Assembly: GCA_963760965.1 (NCBI GenBank)
Contig: CAVXEW010000008.1
Location: forward strand, 248,001-312,000
Source of the DNA: Pararhizobium_B sp963760965
Lineage (GTDB): Bacteria; Pseudomonadota; Alphaproteobacteria; Rhizobiales; Rhizobiaceae
Direction of reading: 5' to 3'
DNA: 64,000 nt
Shown here: positions 19,474 through 27,697 of the stretch, in pieces
Layout: every line of letters starts with the position of its first letter
Numbering within the stretch: position 1 is the first letter of the stretch
Notes under the pieces: generated by a model
Told to the model about the DNA's origin: nothing
The model's input: only the letters and a program-made list of their open reading frames with translations
The model's database searches: none
Translations under genes and position numbers: made by a program

Positions 19474-20229
19474 ATGGATGACCTAAAGCTGCTCGTAGAA
19501 CTGCACAAGGGTGGTGCGCGCCAAGGACCGGGCGGCGACAAGGAAACCTGTCTTGCAATCGACATGTCGGGGCTACGGGGGCAATCGAACCTGAAGATAG
19601 CCGATATAGGTTGTGGCACTGGTGCATCCACACTTGTTCTTGCGCAGCAGCTAGACGCACAAATCACGGCTATTGATCTGTTTCCCGAGTTCCTGAACGT
19701 CCTTAATGAGTCCTCCAAGCGGTTTGGTCTCGAGGACAGGATCACAACGCTTGCCCGGTCGATGGACGAACTGCCATTCGCAGATGCGGAACTGGATGCA
19801 ATCTGGGCCGAAGGAGCCATTTATAACATGGGCTTTGAGGCTGGCGTGATCGCATGGCGATCATTCCTAAAACCCGGCGGTATTCTGGCCGTGTCGGAGA
19901 TCACTTGGCTCACGAATAAACGCCCGGATGAACTTCAAGCCCATTGGGATGCTGAATACCCTGAGATCGATACGGCATCTGCCAAGATCGCAATTCTGGA
20001 GCGGCATGGTTTCTCTCCCATAGGTTATTTTTCATTGCCGGAGCATTGCTGGATCGGCAATTACTACCAGCCAATGCAGAATCGTTTCCAAGAGTTTCTA
20101 AGCGCGCACAACAATTCAACTGCCGCCAAAGCCATCGTTGAGGCAGAAGAAATCGAGATCGCGCTCTACGAACGCAATCGGGATTTTGTCAGCTATGGCT
20201 TCTACATCGCTCGAAAACGTGGAGACTGA
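19474..20229 (+). CDS. Class I SAM-dependent methyltransferase, AT-richer cargo gene
   Basis: A 251-residue small-molecule-type methyltransferase. SAM motif I is IADIGCGTGASTLVLAQQL, followed by the acidic-loop residue in ITAIDLFPEF and motif IV-V text such as ELDAIWAEGAIYNMGF. The substrate is unknown. The gene and its flanks are visibly AT-richer than all neighbours, with codons such as aaa, ata and tta that the surroundings avoid. It also sits next to tRNA-Arg, which suggests horizontal acquisition. No integrase or target-site duplication is visible. The weak ribosome-binding region GGATAATAA precedes the start. Confidence 0.85.
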   Translation: MDDLKLLVELHKGGARQGPGGDKETCLAIDMSGLRGQSNLKIADIGCGTGASTLVLAQQLDAQITAIDLFPEFLNVLNESSKRFGLEDRITTLARSMDELPFADAELDAIWAEGAIYNMGFEAGVIAWRSFLKPGGILAVSEITWLTNKRPDELQAHWDAEYPEIDTASAKIAILERHGFSPIGYFSLPEHCWIGNYYQPMQNRFQEFLSAHNNSTAAKAIVEAEEIEIALYERNRDFVSYGFYIARKRGD

Positions 20230-20374
20230 TCTGCAAAACCACTTGATTGAAAGGCTCCGTGGCTCTTCGTGCACGCCAATCCGCTTGAACTCACCAGATC
20301 GTCCGTGCCAAGACAGGACATGACCTGGCGAGAGGGATGCAACGGGAGAGCGCAGCGTCTCCCTTGACAAGGGA

Positions 20375-20391
20375 GTGTTGTATTACAACAC
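20375..20391. promoter_or_regulatory. Perfect 17-bp palindrome beside a TTGACA box
   Basis: GTGTTGTA (20375-20382), a central T, and TACAACAC (20384-20391) form an operator-like palindrome. TTGACA stands at 20364-20369, immediately to its left. It lies in the AT-richer 20230-20683 gap, in which I find no gene. Confidence 0.45.
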
Positions 20392-20460
20392 ACATCTTGC
20401 GGTCAGCGGGAAGAGGCCAAACGGATTTACGGTCATGCAGATCGCGCTTGAAGTGGCGTA

Positions 20461-20475
20461 GGGGGCAGCGCCCCC
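20461..20475. other. Short perfect hairpin in the gap before tRNA-Arg
   Basis: GGGGGC-AGC-GCCCCC. It is followed by AACTCGAAAAAGTTCGAAC, part of which (AACTCGAAAA) recurs near 20625. It could be a terminator for the leftward tRNA transcript or the remains of a mobile unit. Confidence 0.4.
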
Positions 20476-20683
20476 AGGGTTGAACTCGAAAAAGTTCGAA
20501 CTCCGAAAGCCCTTTCAAGAAGCCGCAGTTTTACAGGGTGTTGCAGGGCTCAGAATCGCTTGCTCCTGCCCCAATGAACCACTTTTTCGACTGAAGGCCA
20601 AAAGCTGAAATTCAGCCATGTTCGAACTCGAAAAGATTCGTGAAACCAACAAGTTAAAGGGAAAAAGCCTGAAAAAGAAAAAA

Positions 20684-20760
20684 TGGCGCGCCCGAAAGGA
20701 TTCGAACCTCTGACCCCCAAATTCGTAGTCTGGTGCTCTATCCAGCTGAGCTACGGGCGC
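20684..20760 (-). tRNA. tRNA-Arg (anticodon ACG), CCA encoded
   Basis: Read on the minus strand, the acceptor stem GCGCCCG pairs with CGGGCGC, followed by discriminator G and an encoded CCA. The D arm contains GCTCAGCTGGATAGAGC. The anticodon stem CCAGA/TTTGG closes the loop CTACGAA (anticodon ACG). The T arm contains GGTTCGAATCC. Total length is 77 nt. Confidence 0.96.
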
Positions 20761-20866
20761 GATTGCGCGGTCGACCGCGCGACCGAGTACCTAATTGACC
20801 GGGTGAAGGATTGCAAGCCGGGGTGCGGCAAAAATCTCGGCGGCGCAGGTTGGCGGCCCGGAGGGT

Positions 20867-22345
20867 TCAGCCGATATCGCGGAACCGCTTCAAGTCGACC
20901 GGCTGGTCTGGAAGCGTGATGCGGAAGCTTGTTCCGGGTGCCCGCTTTTCGACGAGCTCGATGGTGCCGCCATGGGCCGCGACGAGTTCCCGGGCGATGG
21001 CCAGTCCGAGCCCCGTCCCCCCGGCGCGGGCCGCGCCGCGGAACGGGGAAAACAGGTTCTCGCGCGCCTTCGCCGGCATGCCCGGCCCGGTGTCGTCGAC
21101 GAGGATCGTCGCGACGCTGCCGTGGCGCTCGGCCGAGACCGTGATCCGGCGAACAAGGGCCGGATCGCTGCGGTCGTCGGCCTGCATCACCTGGAAGGCG
21201 TTGCGGGCGAGATTGTGTATCACCCGGAACAGCTGTTCGCTGTCGGCCTCGACTTCGAGGTCGCGTGGAACGTCGATGACGAACTCGATGCCGGTGTCGC
21301 GTTCGGGCGCCAGCAGGTCCCGGACGTCCTCGACCAGGGCCGCGAGCTTCAGATAGCGCCGCTTCGGCTCCGGCTCGCGCGTACGGCCATAGGCCATCAC
21401 CTCGCCCGTATAGCCGACGGCCCTGTCGATCGTTCTCAGGAGCTTCGGCGCCAGACGCTTCACCACCGGGTCGTTGACCATCGCCAGCCTGTCCGACATC
21501 AGCTGCGCCGAGGAAAGGATGTTGCGCATGTCGTGGTTGATCTTGGAAACCGCGAGTCCGAGGTCGGCGAGGTTCTTCTGCTCCTTCAGCATCCGGTGGA
21601 GCTCTGTCTGCATCGCCGCCAGGTGCCGTTCGGCAAGTCCGATCTCGTCGTTCTGCCCGCCGGGCCTGATGATGCGGCCCGGATCCTGCGGCGCCTGCGA
21701 GAAGGCGCGCATGCTGTCGGTCATGCGCCGGATCGGCCGGATCATCACCCGGTCGATGGCGAAGAAGACGAGGCTCGCGGTGATCAGGGAAATGATCAGC
21801 GAAAGGACCAGCACGTTGCGGGAATAGATCAGCATCGCGTGCCGGAGCGGCCCGTCGTCGAGCACCATGTCGAGCACCATCGTGCTGTCTCCGACAGGCC
21901 CGTAGACCCGGATCGCACGGTGGCCTCCGAAGATCAGTTCGTCGAAGGCGTCGGCGATGGCCGACGCCGGGTCGATTCCGGCAAGATCATAACTTGCAGC
22001 GACGTCGCTCGGCATGTCCTCGGTCGCGGCGATCAGGCGGGTCGCGCCGTCCTTGCGCAGCGCGATCGCCTTCGTGCCGGTCGCCATCAGAGCTTCCTTC
22101 TGCAGTTGCTCCGGCAGCTTGATGTCCTGAAGCCCGTCGATGATGACGCTGGTGCCGGCGGCCTTGTTCAACTGGTCCCTGAGCCAGCGGACCCGCATGT
22201 TTGCGACCGAGGGCACGAAGATGAGCACTTCGGCAATCATCACGAAGAGCACGGTCAGAAGCAGGAGCTTGCGCGACAGGCTGTGGCCCGGGCGCTCCTC
22301 GAACGTGGCGATCCCGCCGTTGCGGGCGGCGTTCTCTCTGCTCAT
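20867..22345 (-). CDS. Orphan HAMP-domain sensor histidine kinase
   Basis: A 492-residue membrane histidine kinase. One membrane segment lies at about 27-48 and a second at about 178-200, enclosing a periplasmic sensor region of about 130 residues. A HAMP segment (PIRRMTDSMRAFS) follows, then the phospho-acceptor helix with LAVSKINHDMRNILSSAQL (the conserved His). The ATPase domain has N-box HNLARNAFQ, G1 DDTGPGMP and G2 GGTGLGLAIAREL. No response regulator gene is adjacent, so its partner and signal are unknown. tRNA-Arg lies downstream, and a flavoprotein gene upstream on the same strand. Confidence 0.92.
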   Translation of the reverse strand: MSRENAARNGGIATFEERPGHSLSRKLLLLTVLFVMIAEVLIFVPSVANMRVRWLRDQLNKAAGTSVIIDGLQDIKLPEQLQKEALMATGTKAIALRKDGATRLIAATEDMPSDVAASYDLAGIDPASAIADAFDELIFGGHRAIRVYGPVGDSTMVLDMVLDDGPLRHAMLIYSRNVLVLSLIISLITASLVFFAIDRVMIRPIRRMTDSMRAFSQAPQDPGRIIRPGGQNDEIGLAERHLAAMQTELHRMLKEQKNLADLGLAVSKINHDMRNILSSAQLMSDRLAMVNDPVVKRLAPKLLRTIDRAVGYTGEVMAYGRTREPEPKRRYLKLAALVEDVRDLLAPERDTGIEFVIDVPRDLEVEADSEQLFRVIHNLARNAFQVMQADDRSDPALVRRITVSAERHGSVATILVDDTGPGMPAKARENLFSPFRGAARAGGTGLGLAIARELVAAHGGTIELVEKRAPGTSFRITLPDQPVDLKRFRDIG

Positions 22346-22374
22346 CGCCTCCGGTGCCCTCCGGTGCGGACGCC

Positions 22375-23805
22375 CTAGCCGAAGCGGGCCAGGAACCGCA
22401 CAAGTCGACGCACGGATGGTCTGCGCGTCACGGGATCATAATAGGTGAGCGCCGCGCGTTTTCCAATCTCGCTCATGGTCGGGTAGGGAAGGATGCAGCC
22501 GCGCATGTCCGCGACCGTGAGTTTCTTCGCAACGGCGAGCGACCACTGGCCGATCATCTCGCCGGCGCAGGCGCCGAGGATGGACGCGCCGAGAATGCGG
22601 CCTCTGCGGTCCGTCACGATCTTGATCAGGCCATCGGTCTGCCGTTCCGCCTTCGCACGGTCGTTCTCGGCGAAGGGCCACCGCAGGACCCGGATCCTGC
22701 GATGGCGCTTCCGGGCTTCAGCCTCGTGAAGGCCGACATGGGCGAGTTCCGGATCGGTAAAGGTGACCCAGGGGATCGTCTCGCGCTTCTCGCGTGCCGG
22801 CGCCCGGAAGAGGATCTGCTGGACGACGAGGCCCGCCTGGTAGCCGGCGACATGCGTGAAGCGCAGACCCCCGGACACCACGTCGCCGACCGCATAGACG
22901 CGCCGGTTGGAGGTGCGCAGGCCCTTGCCGGCCACGATGCCCCCGTCGTCGTGCGCGATGCCGGCCGCATCGAGGCCAAGTCCTTCGGTCCGTGGCGCCC
23001 TTCCGGTTGCGACGAGCAATGCGTCGCCCTCCACGAGGCGAGGTCCGCCGGCATTTTCGCAGGCGATCCGCACGCCGCGTCCTTCCGGTTGCTCCACGGA
23101 CGTCACGGTGGTCTTCGCCAGCACCGTCACTCCCTCCGCCGCGAGCCTGTCGAGAAGGATCGCGACGAGTTCCGGATCGTCCTTCGCCAGCGCCGACGCG
23201 GCCTCGATGACGGTGACTTCCGCGCCAAGCCGGCGATGGGCCTGGGCCATCTCCAGGCCGATGGGTCCGCCGCCGATGACGACGAGGTGGTCCGGCCGCG
23301 TGTCCAGGTCGAAAAGCGTTTCGTTGGTGAGGTAGTCCGTATCGGCAAGCCCCGGGATCGGCGGGATGGCCGCCGCCGAGCCGGTCGCGACGACGAACCG
23401 GCGCGCACGGATCCGGAAGTCGCCGGCGACGACCGTGCGCGGGTCGGCGAACGCGGCGTTCTCCCTGATCACCGTCACGCCCATCGCCGTGAAGCGCTCG
23501 ACCGAGTCGTTCGGGGCGATCTCCTCGATGACGGAACGCACATGCGCCCGGACCTTGCGGAAGTCGGCCGTGCCGCTGCCCGCCCCGATGCCGAAACGCG
23601 GCGCTTCGGAGATTGCATGCGCATGGCGCGCGGCGGCGATCAGTGCCTTGGAGGGCACGCAGCCGGTGTTGAGGCAATCGCCCCCCATCTCGCCGCGCTC
23701 GATCAGTACGACGCTCGTGCCGAAGGCCGCCGCCGCGGCGGCGACCGTGAGTCCCGCAGAACCGGCGCCGATGACGCAGATGTCGGGGGTGAGGCATTCG
23801 GGCAT
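22375..23805 (-). CDS. FAD-dependent dithiol-disulfide oxidoreductase (mercuric reductase/LPD-like)
   Basis: A 476-residue class I pyridine-nucleotide disulfide oxidoreductase. The FAD motif CVIGAGSAGL and the redox-active cysteine pair GGDCLNTGCVPSK are at the N-terminus. The NAD(P) fold begins at VVIGGGPIGLEMAQ, and the second FAD motif is RVYAVGDVV. The usual C-terminal His of HAHPT-type enzymes is replaced: the motif here reads ILPYPTMSEIGK, so the acid-base residue may differ. There is no N-terminal HMA domain or C-terminal Cys pair, which argues against true mercury reduction. The start at 23805 (MPECLTPDICVIG) is preferred; an in-frame upstream start at 23865 exists. It is paired with a TVP38 membrane gene, a recurrent association. 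Confidence 0.88.
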   Translation of the reverse strand: MPECLTPDICVIGAGSAGLTVAAAAAAFGTSVVLIERGEMGGDCLNTGCVPSKALIAAARHAHAISEAPRFGIGAGSGTADFRKVRAHVRSVIEEIAPNDSVERFTAMGVTVIRENAAFADPRTVVAGDFRIRARRFVVATGSAAAIPPIPGLADTDYLTNETLFDLDTRPDHLVVIGGGPIGLEMAQAHRRLGAEVTVIEAASALAKDDPELVAILLDRLAAEGVTVLAKTTVTSVEQPEGRGVRIACENAGGPRLVEGDALLVATGRAPRTEGLGLDAAGIAHDDGGIVAGKGLRTSNRRVYAVGDVVSGGLRFTHVAGYQAGLVVQQILFRAPAREKRETIPWVTFTDPELAHVGLHEAEARKRHRRIRVLRWPFAENDRAKAERQTDGLIKIVTDRRGRILGASILGACAGEMIGQWSLAVAKKLTVADMRGCILPYPTMSEIGKRAALTYYDPVTRRPSVRRLVRFLARFG

Positions 23806-23903
23806 GGGGAGGCTCTTGTATCTGGGAAAGCTGGCATTCGCGGGGTTCCGGCGGGCGTCCGTCAACGCAGTCTAGCCGGCGAACCTTAAGGAAATCCGGC
23901 CGC

Positions 23904-24698
23904 TCACCGTCGCAACTTCCGGCGGATGAGGGGCGGCACGGCGGCCACCGCCGCCAGGATGGCGAAGGCGAGCGTGATCTGCCAGGTGACGAGGTCGGAA
24001 AGCGAGACGTCCCGGCCGGCCCTGCTCGCCGCGACGATCACGCTGTCGAGGCCCTGGCCGAGCCAGGCATAGGCGAACGTCCCGGGGAGGATTCCGGCGA
24101 AGGTTGCGACCACATAGTCCCGGAGGCTGACGCGGAAGAAGGCGGGAGCGATGTTGACGACGAAGAACGGGAATATCGGCGCAAGTCTCAGTGCCAGCAG
24201 ATAGCTGAACGCATTGTCCTCGAAGCCGGCCGCGAGCCTGTCGAACCTCGACCCGGCCCTGCGCCTGAGCACCTCGCCGAAGGCCGTGCGGGCGGCGAGG
24301 AAAATTGCCGTGGCACCGGCGGTCGCCGCGACGGCCGTCATTGCCCCGCCGGCGAGCCATCCGAAGAGAAAGCCGCCGATCACGGTCAGAACCGACGCTG
24401 CGGGAAACGAGAAGGCGACCGCGAGCGCGTAGGAGAGGACGAAGACGAGCGCCGATGCCGGGCCGTGGCGGGCGACAAAGCCCAGCAGGTCGCCGCGCTT
24501 TTCGACAAGAACGCCGAAGGAAAGATAGTGCTGCAGGCCGGCCGCATAGCCGACGCCAAGCCCGGCGGCGGCAACTGCCAGCGGCAGGAACCGCAGCCAG
24601 CGGCGCCCGGCGTGGCCGGGCGCCGGCGGGGTCCCGTCGCCCGTGCCGGCAGGTTGGTCGTCGCTCGTCTCGCACATTTTCCCGTCGATCGCGGCCAT
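23904..24698 (-). CDS. TVP38/TMEM64 (SNARE-associated/DedA-like) membrane protein
   Basis: A 264-residue inner-membrane protein of the TVP38/TMEM64 family, a distant relative of DedA lipid transporters/scramblases. About five hydrophobic segments are visible. The family core is present: FSFPAASVLTVIGGFLFGW, then ATAIFLAARTAFG, and the conserved SYLLALRLAPIFPFFVVNI and FAGILPGTFAYAWLGQGL. The start at 24698 (MAAIDGKM) is chosen from several in-frame ATGs. The flavoprotein gene follows about 100 bp downstream on the same strand, suggesting a shared role that cannot be specified from sequence. Confidence 0.87.
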   Translation of the reverse strand: MAAIDGKMCETSDDQPAGTGDGTPPAPGHAGRRWLRFLPLAVAAAGLGVGYAAGLQHYLSFGVLVEKRGDLLGFVARHGPASALVFVLSYALAVAFSFPAASVLTVIGGFLFGWLAGGAMTAVAATAGATAIFLAARTAFGEVLRRRAGSRFDRLAAGFEDNAFSYLLALRLAPIFPFFVVNIAPAFFRVSLRDYVVATFAGILPGTFAYAWLGQGLDSVIVAASRAGRDVSLSDLVTWQITLAFAILAAVAAVPPLIRRKLRR

Positions 24699-24896
24699 GG
24701 TGGCGATGAAACTCGTCTCAAGAGTAGCTGTGTTCCGGCTCCCAGAGCTAGGCGCTTTCGCCTGCGGCAGCCAATGACTTCTGATCGCTGGCACTGAAGC
24801 CTGCGTGATTTTGCGGCGCGAGACGAACACGAAGGCGTGAGGCGCCCGGAATCGCCGAACGGAGGTGCCGTCTTCCCTCGAATCACGCGGCTTCCA

Positions 24897-24925
24897 TTGA
24901 CTTCGGACGCCTATCCTGCCTATAA
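24897..24925 (+). promoter_or_regulatory. Near-consensus sigma-70 promoter for rpmH-rnpA-yidC
   Basis: TTGACT at 24897-24902, a 17-nt spacer, and CTATAA at 24920-24925, about 110 bp before rpmH. It is the main feature of the 335-bp gap from 24699 to 25033. Confidence 0.78.
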
Positions 24926-25033
24926 GCCGGCCGTTCGCGTCGCCGACAGGGCCTGCAAGGCCGGGCGGCGGACGACGACAACGCTCCTGCAATCCCGCAG
25001 TTCAAGAAGGGCCGCACACCGCGGTATCTATAA

Positions 25034-25171
25034 ATGACGAAGCGTACATTCCAGCCTTCCAAGCTCGTGCGCAAACGGCGCCACGGCTTTCGCGCGCGAC
25101 TCGCAACCAAGGGCGGTCGCAAGGTGCTCTCGGCCCGCCGCGCGCGCGGCCGCAAGCGCCTCTCGGCCTGA
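25034..25171 (+). CDS. rpmH: Ribosomal protein bL34
   Basis: A 45-residue, highly basic large-subunit protein that is complete and easily overlooked because of its size. The start reads MTKRTFQPSKLVRKRRHGFR and the end GRKRLSA, both diagnostic of L34. It is preceded by a good sigma-70 promoter and followed by rnpA 28 bp downstream, the arrangement conserved across bacteria. Confidence 0.98.
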   Translation: MTKRTFQPSKLVRKRRHGFRARLATKGGRKVLSARRARGRKRLSA

Positions 25172-25199
25172 GGCCGCCTGCCCGCGGCGTGCACGGCCA

Positions 25200-25700
25200 T
25201 TGGCTCCGGACGAGACACCGAAGACGGCCGGCCGGCTGAAGACCCGGCCGGAATATCTCGCCATGCGTGCCGGAGAGCGGCGCAAGGGGCCGTACTTCCT
25301 TCTCGAGGTACGCGACCGGGGCGACGGCGGCCAGCCCCGTGTCGGTTTCACGGTCACCAAGCGGCAAGGCAACGCGGTCGAGAGAAACCGAATGCGGCGA
25401 CGCCTCAGGGAGGCGGTGCGGCTCGCCGGCCGTTTTGCGATGCGGCCCGGCCATGACTACGTGCTGGTGGCGCGCCGCGACACGCTCGATGCGTCGTTTT
25501 CCCGCTTGACCTCGGCGCTCAAAGCCCGCATCGAAGGCCCGCGCGCGACAAGGGCCGCAGGGCTTGGCCACGAGCCCGCCGCGGCGGAGGGCGCGCATGG
25601 CGATCTCGCGGGAAAGAGGACCCCGCCGGCGGATCGTCCGCCCGAAAGCAAGGCCAGCTTGCAGGAACGCCGGCCATCAAGGATGAAAGATGGACAATAA
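25200..25700 (+). CDS. rnpA: Ribonuclease P protein component
   Basis: The protein subunit of RNase P, which assists the catalytic RNA in trimming tRNA 5' ends. The core is recognisable: YFLLEVRDRG, then RVGFTVTKRQGNAVERNRMR and RRRLREAVRL, which is the RNR motif. The apparent start is the TTG at 25200, as no in-frame ATG precedes the conserved region except the one at 25263, which would cut into the N-terminal helix. At 166 residues it is longer than the usual ~120, with a Pro/Ala-rich C-terminal extension. Its end overlaps the yidC start by 11 bp, suggesting translational coupling. Confidence 0.93.
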   Translation: MAPDETPKTAGRLKTRPEYLAMRAGERRKGPYFLLEVRDRGDGGQPRVGFTVTKRQGNAVERNRMRRRLREAVRLAGRFAMRPGHDYVLVARRDTLDASFSRLTSALKARIEGPRATRAAGLGHEPAAAEGAHGDLAGKRTPPADRPPESKASLQERRPSRMKDGQ

Positions 25701-27519
25701 CCGCAACTATATTGTCGCGATTGCGCTTTCCGTGCTCGTTCTGATCGCCTGGCAGTATTTCTACGTCAGTCCCCGGGTCGCGCGCGAGCACGCCTCGCGA
25801 CAGGCGAACCAGACCGAGACGACGACGGCGCCGAAGCCGGCGGAAAAGGCCCCCGCGTCATCCGGAAGCGCCCCGGCGACCGCCCCGCAGCCTTCCGGGA
25901 ATGCCGGCCTTCCCGCGGGTGCCGAGCAGCAGCCCGCGGCGTCCATGTCGCGCGAGGCGATCCTGAAGCAGACACGGCGGGTTCCGATCGAGACCCCTGC
26001 CGTCACCGGCTCCATCAACCTGAAGGGCGCGCGCTTCGACGATCTCAAGCTCAACGACTACCGCGAGACCGTCGACAAGAACAGCCCGCGCATAACCCTG
26101 CTGAGCCCGGCGCAGTCCGAGCATGGCTACTTCGCGGAATATGGCTACATCGGGAATTCCGGGACGGGCCCGGTTCCCGGTCCCGACACCGTCTGGAAGA
26201 TCAAGAGCGGCGGCAAGCTGACGCCGTCGTCTCCGGTCGTGCTGACCTGGACGAACGACCGGGGGCTGACCTTCGACCGCAAGATCGCCGTCGACGACCA
26301 CTACATGTTTACCGTGACGGACACGGTCGAAAACACCGGAAGCGCGGCGGTCTCCCTGGTGCCCTACGGCCGCATCACGCGTTTCTACAAGCCACAGGAC
26401 CGTTCGACCTATATCCTGCACGAAGGCCCGATCGGAGTCTTCGGCGACGCCGGGCTCAAGGAGGTGAAGTACTCCTCGATCGAGAGCGATGGCACGGACA
26501 CCGAGCCTGCCGCCACCGAAGGTTGGCTCGGCATGACCGACAAGTACTGGGCGACTGCGCTCGTCCCGCGTGACGGCGAGCGTTTCACCGGCCGCTTCGC
26601 CTATTTCAAGGACGGCCGGCCGCGCTACCAGACCGACTTCAAGGCGGATCCGGTGACTGTCGCCCCCGGCCAGACCGGGAAGGTGGAGAACCTCGTCTTC
26701 GCCGGTGCCAAGCGGGTGCCGCTGGTCAACTCGTACCGCGACAATCTGCACATCAAGCAGTTCGATCTGATGATCGACTGGGGCTGGTTCTACTTCATCA
26801 CCAAGCCGATGTTCCACCTGATGGATTTCTTCTACCAGCTGGTTGGCAACTTCGGCGTCGCGATCATCCTCACCACGGTGGTCGTCAAGCTCATCTTCTT
26901 TCCGCTCGCCAACAAGTCCTATTCCTCGATGGCGAACATGAAGCGCATTCAGCCGCGCATGCAGGAACTCAAGGAGAAGTACGGCGACGACCGCATGGGC
27001 ATGCAGCAGGAGATGATGAAGATCTACAAGGAGGAGAAGATCAATCCGATCGCCGGCTGCTGGCCGATGCTCTTCCAGATCCCCGTCTTCTTCGCGCTCT
27101 ACAAGGTGCTTTACACGACCATCGAGATGCGGCACGCACCGTTCTTCGGCTGGATCCAGGATCTCTCGGCGCCCGATCCGACGTCGGTCTTCAATCTCTT
27201 TGGCCTGCTCCCCTATCACGTGCCGGAATCGCTGATGATCGGCGTCTGGCCGCTGATCATGGGCTTCACCATGTTCCTGCAGATGCGGATGAACCCGACG
27301 CCGCCGGACAAGACGCAGGCGATGGTGTTCACCTGGATGCCCGTGGTCTTCACCTTCATGCTGGCGCACTTCCCGGCCGGCCTCGTCATCTACTACTCGT
27401 GGAACAACACGCTGTCGGTCATCCAGCAGAGCGTCATCATGAAGCGGCAGGGCGTGAAGGTCGAACTCTGGAACAACTTGTCGAGAATCTTCCGGAGGCA
27501 CCCGAAGCCGGCCGAATAG
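25690..27519 (+). CDS. yidC: Membrane protein insertase YidC
   Basis: A 609-residue insertase that places proteins into the inner membrane alone or with SecYEG. The N-terminal membrane anchor is MDNNRNYIVAIALSVLVLIA, followed by an Ala/Pro-rich linker and the large periplasmic P1 domain (about 100-350). The conserved five-segment core begins at FYQLVGNFGVAIILTTVVVK. It contains the cytoplasmic hairpin NMKRIQPRMQELKEKYG and the segment NPIAGCWPMLFQIPVFFALY, and ends with FPAGLVIYYSWNNTLSVIQQ. It is complete and follows rnpA in the conserved order. Confidence 0.97.
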   Translation: MDNNRNYIVAIALSVLVLIAWQYFYVSPRVAREHASRQANQTETTTAPKPAEKAPASSGSAPATAPQPSGNAGLPAGAEQQPAASMSREAILKQTRRVPIETPAVTGSINLKGARFDDLKLNDYRETVDKNSPRITLLSPAQSEHGYFAEYGYIGNSGTGPVPGPDTVWKIKSGGKLTPSSPVVLTWTNDRGLTFDRKIAVDDHYMFTVTDTVENTGSAAVSLVPYGRITRFYKPQDRSTYILHEGPIGVFGDAGLKEVKYSSIESDGTDTEPAATEGWLGMTDKYWATALVPRDGERFTGRFAYFKDGRPRYQTDFKADPVTVAPGQTGKVENLVFAGAKRVPLVNSYRDNLHIKQFDLMIDWGWFYFITKPMFHLMDFFYQLVGNFGVAIILTTVVVKLIFFPLANKSYSSMANMKRIQPRMQELKEKYGDDRMGMQQEMMKIYKEEKINPIAGCWPMLFQIPVFFALYKVLYTTIEMRHAPFFGWIQDLSAPDPTSVFNLFGLLPYHVPESLMIGVWPLIMGFTMFLQMRMNPTPPDKTQAMVFTWMPVVFTFMLAHFPAGLVIYYSWNNTLSVIQQSVIMKRQGVKVELWNNLSRIFRRHPKPAE

Positions 27520-27525
27520 CGCAAG

Positions 27526-27552
27526 CCTCTCCGGGCCCGGCCCGGGGAGAGG
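27526..27552 (+). terminator. Hairpin after yidC
   Basis: CCTCTCC at 27526-27532 pairs with GGAGAGG at 27546-27552 around a GC-rich inner part. There is no T-run. It sits 6 nt past the yidC stop. Confidence 0.55.
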
Positions 27553-27697
27553 TGCCGGGACGCGCCGGCGGGCCGCCAACGGTGCTTTCGCAGTGCCGAG
27601 CTGCGCGCCGCCCTCTGCCCTGCCGGAGCCGGCCGCGGCAACTTGAGAATGAAGGCCTGCCCGTTTGCCGTCGACGGGCCAACCGAACGCCGGAGCC

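Noticed and set aside
20684..20760. Attachment-site duplication of tRNA-Arg flanking the methyltransferase
   Set aside because: No second copy of the tRNA 3' end could be found at the far side (19130-19473).
24897..27519. Chromosome origin near rpmH-rnpA-yidC
   Set aside because: I see no cluster of DnaA boxes and no dnaA or dnaN gene. The rpmH cluster is not a reliable origin marker in alphaproteobacteria.
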